Positions 1 through 8,128 of a stretch of 29,186 nucleotides of DNA are shown here, piece after piece. The notes below the pieces were generated by a model, which was given only the letters and a program-made list of their open reading frames with translations, was not told the origin of the DNA and made no database searches. Both the position numbers and the translations under genes were made by a program. How positions within the stretch are numbered: position 1 is the first letter of the stretch; the number at the start of each line of letters is the position of its first letter. This DNA is from CAZMCH01 sp964564735 (lineage in GTDB: Bacteria > Poribacteria > DTPJ01), in contig CAZMCH010000052.1 in NCBI GenBank assembly GCA_964564735.1, positions 1-29,186 of the forward strand, given 5' to 3'.

Positions 1-677
1 ATCTCGGGAGTGCTTTTGGCTTTGCCTTTGACCATGCTTTGAAGTTTTTCTGATGGTGCAACCAATCTTCCTCCACCGATAGGTCCCATTATTGATATAC
101 CTATGCCTTTTTCGTGAGCATGTGCAATAGCCTCTTCTGCATGTCTGTCAAGAAGATTATATTGTATAAGCATTCCTTCAAACTCGCCTGTATCTAATAG
201 TTTAATTGCATTTTCAGTAGAATCATGGCACGAATAACATATATGGCGAATAAGCCCTTGTTCTTTGGCTTTTCGGAAACGTTCCATAACCCCACCGGGA
301 TTTTGCATTCTTTTATATTCTTCCCATCCTAATCCATGGCTATGATAAAAATCAATATAATCAACATCCAACCTTTCTAATGACTGATCCAGCAACTTTT
401 GCCATTCATCACCACTTTCGCCTTTATAATGATTCTTAGTAGAAACAAAAACTTTGTCTCGATAGCCTTTTACAGCTTTACCAACAGCTATTTGGCTTTC
501 ACCATTGCAGTAACCTACCGCCGAATCCACATAGTTCACACCTAAATCAAAAGACCTTCTGATGAGTTCAATTGATATATCCATGTCAACATGATCACCT
601 TTCATAGGAAGCCTCATAGCCCCGAATCCAAGAACGGATACCTTATCACCAGTTTTTCCATACATTCGATATTGCAC
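1..677 (-). CDS. Aldo/keto reductase, C-terminus cut off by window edge
   Basis: NAD(P)H-dependent aldo/keto reductase, probably cytoplasmic; the physiological substrate cannot be read from the sequence. About 225 residues are visible. Near the start is the nucleotide-barrel signature VLGFGAMRLP. The catalytic tetrad is recognisable: Asp51 (in NYVDSA), Tyr56 (GYCNGE), Lys in VSTKNHY and His in FYHSHG. The strand/helix pattern then continues to IMGPIGGGR. I start at a GTG (residue 1 of VQYRMYGKTG) because AAAGGAG lies 8 bases upstream; an ATG at codon 5 lacks its own ribosome site. The subgroup with this N-terminus often carries a C-terminal 4Fe-4S domain, but that part lies outside the window. 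It is separated from the sheath genes by 210 bp, so it is probably a separate transcription unit. Confidence 0.85.
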   Translation of the reverse strand, partial: MQYRMYGKTGDKVSVLGFGAMRLPMKGDHVDMDISIELIRRSFDLGVNYVDSAVGYCNGESQIAVGKAVKGYRDKVFVSTKNHYKGESGDEWQKLLDQSLERLDVDYIDFYHSHGLGWEEYKRMQNPGGVMERFRKAKEQGLIRHICYSCHDSTENAIKLLDTGEFEGMLIQYNLLDRHAEEAIAHAHEKGIGISIMGPIGGGRLVAPSEKLQSMVKGKAKSTPE

Positions 678-887
678 TTTGTTTTCTCCTTTTTTCAAAA
701 GCAATAATTATCATATAAACTAACTAACACAATATATGATAAATGATCAAATTCAATTTTAACGTTAAATATAAACCAATATGAGCATAAAAATATTCCT
801 ATATACTTTTTTAGATTTTATGGTAATTCATCTATACAGTCAAGATGCGACAAACTCAGATCTATAATCTTCAAGTTCTCCATTACC
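678..887. other. AT-rich intergenic spacer with a 12-bp palindrome
   Basis: This spacer lies between the second sheath gene and the aldo/keto reductase. It contains the perfect palindrome TTTAACGTTAAA at 758-769, a possible operator for the reductase gene. No convincing terminator for the sheath genes and no well-spaced -35/-10 pair was found. Confidence 0.4.
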
Positions 888-2738
888 TTATAATCTTGCT
901 TGCAAATGTAGCTCGATATATGCTCTACCTGCGAGAAGTTCACGCCCCGGTTTGATGTGAAGGGCAATATCATAATATCCCATTCTTTCTTGTATTGGAG
1001 AAACATTCACTTTGACCGAATCTACAGCAAGATTGCCTTTTATTGACATAAATTTGATCAAAGCCCTTGTGAAACCTTCCTCGATACCTTCTGCGCTGTT
1101 TCCTGATATAATTTGATTGTATATTAGGCGAATATAGTGTGCTATTTTCGCAACCAACAACTGATAGGGTAAGGTTGATCTAAGTATACTATCATCCATA
1201 GAGCTTCTGTCACCGTAGGTTTCCGGAATATGTGCTGTTGGAATAGTTACAGCCATTGCAGAATCAAAGTTAATCTGGCAAGTCAAAGGTGCGATGCCAA
1301 TATCTGCAATATCTCCAGCAAGTTGCATGGGAAGGAATGTTTCAAGCGGTATATATGTCTTTTCGCCATTTTTCAATGTATATTCCCATACAGGTAAATT
1401 CTCAATAACACCGTTACGAGTGCCTGTTATCTCTGTTGCCCAACCGATTCTGGCAAAGCTAAATGTAATAAGGCTTCCAATAGCCCAAGCGGGATTACAC
1501 CATAAGCGCAGGTGAGTGTCTTCCTCAAAATTAAAGCGTTTTATACGATTATCACGACCATAAGGCAATCTAAGAAGAAATCGGTTAAATGCAAGCGTTA
1601 TCCATCTTGATGATTCTTCTTCACGAATACCACGCCATTTAACATATTCATTTTTGCTAAAAACTTCCTTCAAATAAGGTAACTTATTTATATCATCAGC
1701 CTTTGATATGCCAAAGAAATCAGCACCGACAGACGAAATCATAGGAACTTGAATTTCTGCGAGGTCATTTGATAAACTCAATAAAAGGTCTGTATCAGGT
1801 GTTGAGTTATCAAATTCATAATCCGCAATTACTACAGAAAGCGGAAACTCAACAGTGCCATCATATTCTGCTTGATATATATTTTCATGGAAAGTCTCAA
1901 ACAAGAGTCCTTTTGGGACACTTATCACTTCAATCTGTATATTTTCACGAAAATCAGTTCGATCAACAAGAAATTTAAGTCCTCGCCAAGATGCCTCTAA
2001 TCTCCGCAGTTCCTTATGATGTAATATTTCATTTATTTGAGAGCTTAAAACTCCATCAATTTCACCAACAGCAGAGTCAATTGCACGACCATCAATAGCG
2101 TTGTAATCTCTCCCAGACGAAGTTATAAGCGATATTATGCGATCTAATGCTCCTTGTGCTGTGTAAGTCCTTGCAGTAGGCTGATCTGAAACATCAACCA
2201 TATTAAAGATGGCATCCAGAGCATTATTCTCATCTATTTTTTGTTGTTCAATTTTTGGTAGAGGCTTTATATCAGAAGTTGGAAAAAGTATCGATCTGAC
2301 TTTTGATGTAATCTCTGAACCAATAACCAACCTGTCGAGTCTTTCTTCGATCTCTTCACGAGTCAATTTATGCTCTTTAAGAGAAATAAGCAAATCTCTA
2401 AGATCAAGAAATTCCTTTAATGCAGGCACATTCTCAGCAATTACTTCTGGCTTAAAGGAGCTTATATCTCGCAAAGGCAAATCAATGATTAAATCATCTT
2501 TTCCACCAGTGAGTCTATCAGGAACATCTAAAGAAACTTTTGATGTGATCTGAGATAGAACCAACCCAAAGTTATCTTTGTCAATTCTATATTTATCAGA
2601 TACCATTGATATTCCGTTTTTAAGATCACGTGGGGCAAGTTCAGATAAAACTAAAATTCTCAAAGGCATCAATGGTATTTGATCATCATCTCTACCAAAC
2701 ATTATTTTTCCATATTGATTTGTATTATTATCCGCCAT
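888..2738 (-). CDS. TssB-TssC fusion contractile sheath protein, copy 2
   Basis: Predicted sheath subunit of a type VI secretion-like contractile apparatus (cytoplasmic tail sheath). In most T6SS, TssB/VipA (about 160 aa) and TssC/VipB (about 490 aa) are separate; here one 616-residue chain carries both. Residues roughly 20-130 match TssB (PLRILVLSEL, then a basic/acidic stretch and ISSFKPEVIAENVPALKEFL). From about residue 200 it is TssC-like: RRLEASWRGLKFLVD, VEFPLSVVIADYEFD, VPMISSVGADFFG, SSRWITLAFNRFLLRLPYG, IENLPVWEY and a typical C-terminus (IALHIKPGRELLAGRAYIEL). I start at the ATG at 2738 because AGGAGGT sits 6 bases upstream; a start 12 codons earlier would overlap copy 1 and lacks a ribosome site. 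It follows copy 1 after 32 bp. No other tss gene is in the window. Confidence 0.85.
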   Translation of the reverse strand: MADNNTNQYGKIMFGRDDDQIPLMPLRILVLSELAPRDLKNGISMVSDKYRIDKDNFGLVLSQITSKVSLDVPDRLTGGKDDLIIDLPLRDISSFKPEVIAENVPALKEFLDLRDLLISLKEHKLTREEIEERLDRLVIGSEITSKVRSILFPTSDIKPLPKIEQQKIDENNALDAIFNMVDVSDQPTARTYTAQGALDRIISLITSSGRDYNAIDGRAIDSAVGEIDGVLSSQINEILHHKELRRLEASWRGLKFLVDRTDFRENIQIEVISVPKGLLFETFHENIYQAEYDGTVEFPLSVVIADYEFDNSTPDTDLLLSLSNDLAEIQVPMISSVGADFFGISKADDINKLPYLKEVFSKNEYVKWRGIREEESSRWITLAFNRFLLRLPYGRDNRIKRFNFEEDTHLRLWCNPAWAIGSLITFSFARIGWATEITGTRNGVIENLPVWEYTLKNGEKTYIPLETFLPMQLAGDIADIGIAPLTCQINFDSAMAVTIPTAHIPETYGDRSSMDDSILRSTLPYQLLVAKIAHYIRLIYNQIISGNSAEGIEEGFTRALIKFMSIKGNLAVDSVKVNVSPIQERMGYYDIALHIKPGRELLAGRAYIELHLQARL

Positions 2739-2770
2739 ATCTCTACCTCCTATGATTACAAAATGCCCTA

Positions 2771-4369
2771 TCAAACTTGTGTCTGTAACTGCATTGTAAA
2801 TTCTACGTCTTTTTCTTCAATCTGAAGTTTGGGCGTTACATGAATACTTACAGTATAGATATTATTCATATTTTCAACGGGAGATACAGTTACTTTTACT
2901 GCCTTATCAGGATCATCGCCTCCATAGGGTTCGATAAGCGCAAAAATCTTATCTCGGACAAAATCCGCAATTTGCTCAGGTGTGCTACCAGATGGTATTT
3001 GTTGATGCATTCTATAATACTGGTGGAAAATCTGACCAATATAGAGATGATATGCCAATGTAGAATGAAGCGTAGTTCCGCCTGAACGGTAGGCATTAGC
3101 AGATAAAGGGATATATGCGGTATTGCTGTTTTCTGTTGCATTAAGAGGAGTTATACCGACATGGATAAAACTCCATATCTTTTCATCTGTCAAAGACACT
3201 TCAACTGGTATCAATATGTTTTCAGTTCTACTCTTTGGGTATTGGCGTGTAGGTAGCGTTCCAAATTCACCACCAAGCCCAAGCCCCGATATTGTCAGAC
3301 ATGAACCTACTGTTGCATAACTTCTAGCAAGGACTATTCCCATCAACCAAGTTGGCTGTCCCCAAAGGTAGCTATCAGGATGTGAGGCATCTGCTTTTTC
3401 TGTATAGTTGAAATTCGCAACTTTTTCTTGGTTCTGTCCATATAGATTACGCAACAAAAATCTATTAATCATTAACGATACCCATCTTGAGGAATCGCTT
3501 TGCATGAAATTTTTCCACTCAGTATGCGCGGGACTTATCAATCTACTAGCAAGATCAGGCATAGCAACAAGAAGTGCGATATTTCTCATACCGAAGAAAT
3601 CAGGTGCTATTGATGCAATAAACGCAACCTGAAGTATTGCGGATTTATCCGCCATCTTTTTTAGCATGTTCATATCGCTTTGAGAAAGGTCAAAATCTGT
3701 TATTATTGCAGACAAAGGAACTTCGCAAGTATCATCATATTCTTGAGGAAATATCTTTTCATCAAATTGTTCGAGCAGATTTGCTTTTTCTGTATGCAAA
3801 ATCTCAAATTGAACTAAATTAGAATAATCTGCGTTTTCAAGAAGTAGCTTTAATCCTCGCCAAGATGATTCCAACTGCTGAAATTTTGGATTATGGAGTA
3901 TCTCATCAAATTGTGCGCTTAAAGACTTGTCAAATTTGGCAATAGCATTGTTTAACATTTGGGGATCAGCTTGATCGATGGCAGATATAAGTTCAGGAAT
4001 TAGAATATTAGCGACTGATGATTTTTTCAGAATCTCTATTGCATCATCGGTTGAAATCTGTTTTTCTGCAAATTCATAGAGAGCTTTTCTTGCTTTTATG
4101 GCGTCATTAATTAGGTCAATCTGCTTGGATATGGCTTCGGGGCGAAAGGAATCAATATCATGGAATTTCAGATCAATATTCAATTCCCTTGGTTCGGAAG
4201 TTAGCTTATTTGATACCCTCATATATAGACGTGGTGTTAGTTGTGAAAATAAATCATTAAAACTACTTTTACTTACTTTAATATACTGTGAATTTTCTAC
4301 ATTTGCTCCATCAAAATCACCTATTATGAGAATTCTTAACGGAATTGGTTTATTCATCTGTTCACTCAT
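2771..4369 (-). CDS. TssB-TssC fusion contractile sheath protein, copy 1
   Basis: Second, shorter (532 aa) fused sheath subunit of a type VI-like contractile system. TssB-like part: about residues 8-130 (PLRILIIGDFDG, the region around TPRLYMRVSNKL, then IDLKFHDIDSFRPEAISKQI). TssC-like part: about 150 to the end (FQQLESSWRGLKLLLENAD, EVPLSAIITDFDLS, FIASIAPDFFG, SSRWVSLMINRFLLRNLYG, then GITPLNATENSNTAYIP and a beta-rich C-terminus). It is clearly paralogous to copy 2 but diverged throughout, so this is not a recent duplication. The TssC C-terminal half is shorter than usual. The start ATG has GGAAAGGAG about 10 bases upstream and overlaps the stop of the small ORF at 4369-4464 (TAATG), suggesting translational coupling. 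The two copies could form a hetero-sheath or be used alternatively; that is inference. Confidence 0.85.
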   Translation of the reverse strand: MSEQMNKPIPLRILIIGDFDGANVENSQYIKVSKSSFNDLFSQLTPRLYMRVSNKLTSEPRELNIDLKFHDIDSFRPEAISKQIDLINDAIKARKALYEFAEKQISTDDAIEILKKSSVANILIPELISAIDQADPQMLNNAIAKFDKSLSAQFDEILHNPKFQQLESSWRGLKLLLENADYSNLVQFEILHTEKANLLEQFDEKIFPQEYDDTCEVPLSAIITDFDLSQSDMNMLKKMADKSAILQVAFIASIAPDFFGMRNIALLVAMPDLASRLISPAHTEWKNFMQSDSSRWVSLMINRFLLRNLYGQNQEKVANFNYTEKADASHPDSYLWGQPTWLMGIVLARSYATVGSCLTISGLGLGGEFGTLPTRQYPKSRTENILIPVEVSLTDEKIWSFIHVGITPLNATENSNTAYIPLSANAYRSGGTTLHSTLAYHLYIGQIFHQYYRMHQQIPSGSTPEQIADFVRDKIFALIEPYGGDDPDKAVKVTVSPVENMNNIYTVSIHVTPKLQIEEKDVEFTMQLQTQV

Positions 4370-4464
4370 TAGCCTTTACTCCTTTCCTTTTGGATTATCC
4401 AAGCTGTCCCCTCCATTGATCTTAACATAATTGCATCTGTTTTACAAGAAGGACAAAGAATCAT
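4369..4464 (-). CDS. Small 31-residue CxxC ORF between araD and sheath gene
   Basis: Unannotated small ORF beginning 2 bases after the araD-like stop; its TAA stop overlaps the ATG of the first sheath gene (TAATG). It begins MILCPSCKTD, giving one CxxC zinc-knuckle-like motif, continues through EGTAWIIQKE and ends ERSKG. The packing (2-nt gap on one side, overlap on the other) fits a real coupled gene, but its own ribosome site is poor and a full zinc ribbon would need a second Cys pair. It could be a truncated zinc-ribbon protein, a coupling peptide that positions ribosomes for the sheath gene, or chance. I do not recognise a family. Confidence 0.4.
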   Translation of the reverse strand: MILCPSCKTDAIMLRSMEGTAWIIQKERSKG

Positions 4465-4466
4465 AA

Positions 4467-5114
4467 TTATTTTTTCTGCCCATATTTTTCTTTGTATCTT
4501 TTATGCGCCCTTGCAACCTCATCAGAAGGAATCTCATCAGGTTGACCCAATGTCAGCGCAAGATGAACGGTCTTTGCTATATCTTCAAGCATAACCGCTG
4601 CCTTCACTGCGGTAGTTGGCGTTGAACCTATTGTAAAAACGCCATGATTTTTGATTAATATAGCAGGCGAAGAGCCAATTTTTTCTACTATCTCTCTACC
4701 GATTTCATCACCACCAATACGAGCATAGTCAGAAACAGGAACAGAACATCCAAACTCATCAGCCATAGCTGTCAGATAAACAGGAATAGGTCTTCCAAGA
4801 GTGGCAAAGGCAGTTGCATAAGGCGAATGTGTATGAACAACGCCTCCGACATCTTCTCTATGTTTATAGACGTAAAGATGAGAATCTGTATCAACAGAAG
4901 GCATTAATTCACCTTCTATTATATTCCCATCAAGATCAATGATGACAAGATTTTCTGGAGTAAGCATTTCATAACTCACACCGCTTGGCTTTATAATTAC
5001 ATAACCTGTTTCTTTATCTCGTCCACTTACATTTCCACTTGTCCAAGTAACAAGATTATTTTTTGGCAATGCCATATTCATTCTATAGACTTCTTCGCGC
5101 AATTTTTCGAGCAT
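4467..5114 (-). CDS. araD: L-ribulose-5-phosphate 4-epimerase-like class II aldolase
   Basis: Zinc enzyme of the class II aldolase/epimerase family, 215 aa, cytoplasmic. AraD interconverts L-ribulose 5-phosphate and D-xylulose 5-phosphate; relatives (fuculose or rhamnulose phosphate aldolases) cleave C3-C4 bonds. Visible hallmarks: TWTSGNVSGRD and IKPSGVSYE phosphate-site loops, zinc ligands in HTHSPYATAFA, a third His in LIKNHGVFTIG, and a C-terminal KYGQ. That Tyr in the YGQ tail corresponds to the catalytic Tyr of E. coli AraD, which favours epimerase over aldolase. MADEFG replaces the usual AraD mid-region, so substrate remains open. I start at 5114 (GGGAG 6 bases upstream); a 28-codon longer start would overlap the preceding gene. 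It follows the exported protein gene by 31 bp and precedes the CxxC ORF by 2 bp. Confidence 0.75.
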   Translation of the reverse strand: MLEKLREEVYRMNMALPKNNLVTWTSGNVSGRDKETGYVIIKPSGVSYEMLTPENLVIIDLDGNIIEGELMPSVDTDSHLYVYKHREDVGGVVHTHSPYATAFATLGRPIPVYLTAMADEFGCSVPVSDYARIGGDEIGREIVEKIGSSPAILIKNHGVFTIGSTPTTAVKAAVMLEDIAKTVHLALTLGQPDEIPSDEVARAHKRYKEKYGQKK

Positions 5115-5145
5115 ATTAAACTCCCTATATAATTTAATTGATCTA

Positions 5146-5697
5146 TTATGGTTTGAAAAACCAGCTGTCAAGTGATTTTGCAGTTTTAAGCGCACCAATA
5201 AGGCTAACTATGGTAAATTTTTCTACTTTACCCGTAGCAAGCGCATATTTGCCTCTATTTTCTTTATTAAATACTTTTATAATATAAGTTCCCGCTTCTG
5301 CTTTTTTATCAAACTCAGGTCCCATATAATAATGGTCTCGTCCATAGGGTTCATAAAACCTTTTCCAAGCTGACTCTTTGCCATCAACAGCAAATATAAC
5401 CTTGTCATTTTTTATTATCTCAAATGATATATCATGTTTTTCAATCGGTACAGTTTTTGGCGAATAATCAGGCACAAGAATATTAACATAAAGATTAAAA
5501 GTTTTGTCATAGATAATTCTATAATAGTGAGGTCTACCTGTAAGTATACCATAAAAGGCATAGGATGTTTCAGGATCTTTAACAATCACTGGATTTTCTT
5601 CTGAACTCCTATCTTTAACTATTACAGGCTGATGTGCATATATAGATGTAATTAGCATAAAAGACATTATCAAACCTGAAATTATTGCTTTTCTCAT
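5146..5697 (-). CDS. Exported protein of unknown function
   Basis: A 183-residue protein with a Sec signal peptide: MRK, a hydrophobic core (IISGLIMSFMLITSIYA), then a likely cut after IYA. The mature part opens with a twice-used PVIVKD phrase and continues with alternating hydrophobic/polar segments suggesting a beta-sandwich. These include YAFYGILTGRPHYYRI, NLYVNILVPDY, FYEPYGRDHYYMGPEF and AGTYIIKVFNKENRGKYALA. The last block resembles the end of PPC-like (pre-peptidase C-terminal) beta domains. The C-terminus (FTIVSLIGALKTAKSLDSWFF) is moderately hydrophobic and might contact the membrane. No catalytic motif is seen. The start at 5697 is chosen because AGGAGA lies 8 bases upstream and a signal peptide begins there. 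It is 110 bp from alr and may have its own promoter. Confidence 0.65.
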   Translation of the reverse strand: MRKAIISGLIMSFMLITSIYAHQPVIVKDRSSEENPVIVKDPETSYAFYGILTGRPHYYRIIYDKTFNLYVNILVPDYSPKTVPIEKHDISFEIIKNDKVIFAVDGKESAWKRFYEPYGRDHYYMGPEFDKKAEAGTYIIKVFNKENRGKYALATGKVEKFTIVSLIGALKTAKSLDSWFFKP

Positions 5698-5807
5698 TTT
5701 ATCATCTCTCCTGAAAAATTTTTCTTTTATTTTTCTTTTTTTATCAATATAACAAGTCTTTATTATATTTTCATTCCACAAACTTTATAGGAGAGATAGA
5801 TTCATAC

Positions 5808-6914
5808 TTACTTATATATTCTTTTTACGTTTGAGTGGATTCCACAAACGACCTCATAAGATATGGTGTCTGTTTTGTCTGCAATTTCATCAGCAGTTAT
5901 CTGATCATTTCCCTGTTTGCCAATCAGCACAACCTCGTCACCTATGGATACGTTTGGAATGTCAGTAACATCACACAAACATTGATCCATACATACCAAA
6001 CCGATTATTGATGCTCTCTTGCCATTAATCAGAACTTCGCCATCATTCGAGAGTTTTCTACTATATCCATGCCCATAACCAATCGGAAGTGTTGCAACTT
6101 TTGTCATTTTTTGGGTTATGTAAGTGCATTCATAGCTAACCGCATGACCAATTGGCAGATCCTTGAGATAAACTATCTTTGTTTTTAGACTCAAAGCGGG
6201 TCTAAGATCGATCTGCTTTGAGGGATTATCGCATGGGTAAAGACCATATATGGATATACCCGGTCTAACCATATCAAAATAAGCCGATGGGAAATTGAGA
6301 ATACCTGCACTATTTGATGCGTGTTTGATAGGAATATATATTCCCTTTTCTTCTAAGGATGATATAATTTGTTGGAAACGGTCTATTTGAAGCTGTGTAA
6401 AATTTCTATCTGTATCAGCAGAAGCAAAATGCGTGAAAATTCCTTCTAATTTGATATTTGGAATCTGTAAAACTTGCTCTATGAATGGTATTGCTTTTTC
6501 ATAAGCTATACCTATTCGTCCCATACCTGTATCAATTTTTATGTGAATATTGGCGGATTTGTTTAAATGTTTGGCTATTTTTGAAATAGCTTTACAAACA
6601 GAAATATCGGATATTGTTTGTGTAATATTATATTTTACAATGTCTTCAGCTTGATCGGGCAGTATACACCCTAAGATTAGAATGGAATCTTGTATTCCAG
6701 CTTGGCGGAGTTGGATAGCTTCCTCAATTGTCGCAACACCAAATGACCTAATATTAACACTTTGCGCAACTCTGGCAACCTCAATTGCACCATGACCATA
6801 AGCATTGTCTTTAATTATGGCAAGCACTTTTGAGCCTTGAGGTTCAACTATCCCTTTAAGCTGAGTTAGATTATGTTTTATTGCATTAAGATCAATTTCT
6901 GCCCAAGTTAGCAT
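5808..6914 (-). CDS. alr: Alanine racemase
   Basis: PLP-dependent racemase converting L- to D-alanine for peptidoglycan, cytoplasmic, 368 aa (usual length). The N-terminal barrel starts TWAEIDLNAIKHNL. The PLP lysine is Lys35 in LAIIKDNAYGHG; the usual residue after this Lys is Ala, here Asp. Other hallmarks are HIKIDTGMGRIG, FTHFASAD, RPGISIYG, the catalytic-Tyr region AVSYECTYIT followed by TLPIGYGHGYSR, and GLVCMDQCLCDVTDI. I place the start at the ATG at 6914, matching family length. An in-frame TTG at 6944 would add ten residues, and neither candidate has a strong ribosome site. It lies 49 bp downstream of the receiver-phosphatase gene and is probably co-transcribed from leuC onward. Confidence 0.92.
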   Translation of the reverse strand: MLTWAEIDLNAIKHNLTQLKGIVEPQGSKVLAIIKDNAYGHGAIEVARVAQSVNIRSFGVATIEEAIQLRQAGIQDSILILGCILPDQAEDIVKYNITQTISDISVCKAISKIAKHLNKSANIHIKIDTGMGRIGIAYEKAIPFIEQVLQIPNIKLEGIFTHFASADTDRNFTQLQIDRFQQIISSLEEKGIYIPIKHASNSAGILNFPSAYFDMVRPGISIYGLYPCDNPSKQIDLRPALSLKTKIVYLKDLPIGHAVSYECTYITQKMTKVATLPIGYGHGYSRKLSNDGEVLINGKRASIIGLVCMDQCLCDVTDIPNVSIGDEVVLIGKQGNDQITADEIADKTDTISYEVVCGIHSNVKRIYK

Positions 6915-6963
6915 GATTTTTTTTGTCTCTATTTTTCCCACCAAAGGATAGCTAGCATTTTTA

Positions 6964-8100
6964 TTAGACTTTCGATAGCTTAATTACCATCATTGTAATA
7001 TCATCATATTGAACCGAATCACCAATAAAATCAGACATTTTTTCGTATATGCAGGAGATAATATCGTCAGGACATAAGTTGCGATTTTTTAACACAATAT
7101 TCCTTAATCTATCTTCGCCAAACATCTCATTATTTAAGTTCATCGCCTCAATAATGCCGTCTGTATAGAATAGCATAATATCATTTTTTTCTAACTTGAT
7201 ATTACCTTCTTCATAAAGAATATTCTCAAAAATACCACAAGGTATATCTCCGTTATCTGATAATTCGTATATAGTTCCATTTTCCTTAAATACAAGCGGA
7301 TAATTATGTCCAGCATTGCAATATACGAAACATTGATTTTCGGTATCCAAAACGCCATAAAATAAGGTTACAAAACGATGTTCCTCTATTAATTGGCATA
7401 TTGGACAAAGATGATCGTTGAGTTTTCGCATTATCTCTTTGGGAGAATATTTACTTTCTGAATACATTCTGATAGAAGCTTGAATATTAGCCATTATAAG
7501 CGCAGCAGGCATACCCTTACCAGCTACATCTCCGATAGCGATCCCCATTTCACCTCCGGAGAATAGCATTGTAAGATGATAAAAATCCCCCCCAACTTGT
7601 GTTGCTGTTTGATTATAAATGCCTATATCAAGCCCAGCAACAATCGGAGGACTTTGTGGGAGAAGGCTTTGTTGAATTTTTCTTGCAGTCTCAAGTTCTC
7701 GTTCAAGATGCTTTTGGAAAAGCAGATTTTCATCTCTAAGGCGTTTCATTTCAGAGGCTTTTTCTAGCTTCATAACGACTTCATTGCCATCAAGGGGCTT
7801 GGGTATATAGTCATCAGCACCAGCTTTGATCGCCTCAACTGCTTTTTCGATAGAGCCATGACCCGTTATCATAACAACAATAGCGTGAGGCTGAATCTGC
7901 TTGACACGTGAAACTATTTCCATGCCATCAAGATCAGGAAGCATCAAGTCTGTAATGATAATGTCAAAATTTCGAGTCTCTAATTCTTTTAAGCCTTCAA
8001 GACCTGTCGAGGCAGTCCAAACCTCATAGCCTTCGTCTTCAAGAACGAAACCTAGTTGTTGTCTTATACCTGCTTCATCGTCTATAATAAGTGTTTTCAT
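6964..8100 (-). CDS. Response regulator with PP2C/SpoIIE (RsbU-type) phosphatase domain
   Basis: A 378-residue signalling protein. Residues 1-120 are a receiver domain with the acidic pair Asp7/Asp8, phospho-acceptor Asp51 (in IIITDLMLPDLDG), Thr79 (MITGHGS) and Lys101 (IPKPLDG). Residues about 120-165 form a coiled-coil linker ending in the RsbU-type signature ETARKIQQSLLP. Residues about 170-376 are a SpoIIE/PP2C Ser/Thr phosphatase with metal motifs VGGDFYHL, GDVAGKGMPAALIMA, FYTDGIIEA and YDDITMMVIKL. By family knowledge, phosphorylation by a partner histidine kinase would activate dephosphorylation of an anti-sigma-antagonist-type protein. Neither kinase nor STAS/anti-sigma partner is in the window. 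It lies between leuD (28 bp) and alr (49 bp). The ribosome site is weak. Confidence 0.9.
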   Translation of the reverse strand: MKTLIIDDEAGIRQQLGFVLEDEGYEVWTASTGLEGLKELETRNFDIIITDLMLPDLDGMEIVSRVKQIQPHAIVVMITGHGSIEKAVEAIKAGADDYIPKPLDGNEVVMKLEKASEMKRLRDENLLFQKHLERELETARKIQQSLLPQSPPIVAGLDIGIYNQTATQVGGDFYHLTMLFSGGEMGIAIGDVAGKGMPAALIMANIQASIRMYSESKYSPKEIMRKLNDHLCPICQLIEEHRFVTLFYGVLDTENQCFVYCNAGHNYPLVFKENGTIYELSDNGDIPCGIFENILYEEGNIKLEKNDIMLFYTDGIIEAMNLNNEMFGEDRLRNIVLKNRNLCPDDIISCIYEKMSDFIGDSVQYDDITMMVIKLSKV

Positions 8101-8128
8101 GGGTGTATAGGCTTATGAGATTATATCC

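Noticed and set aside
818..1006. 62-codon minus-strand ORF overlapping the end of the second sheath gene
   Set aside because: It overlaps the well-supported sheath C-terminus in another frame, has no usable ribosome site, and its product looks like no protein family. The last 21 codons alone also lack a proper site.
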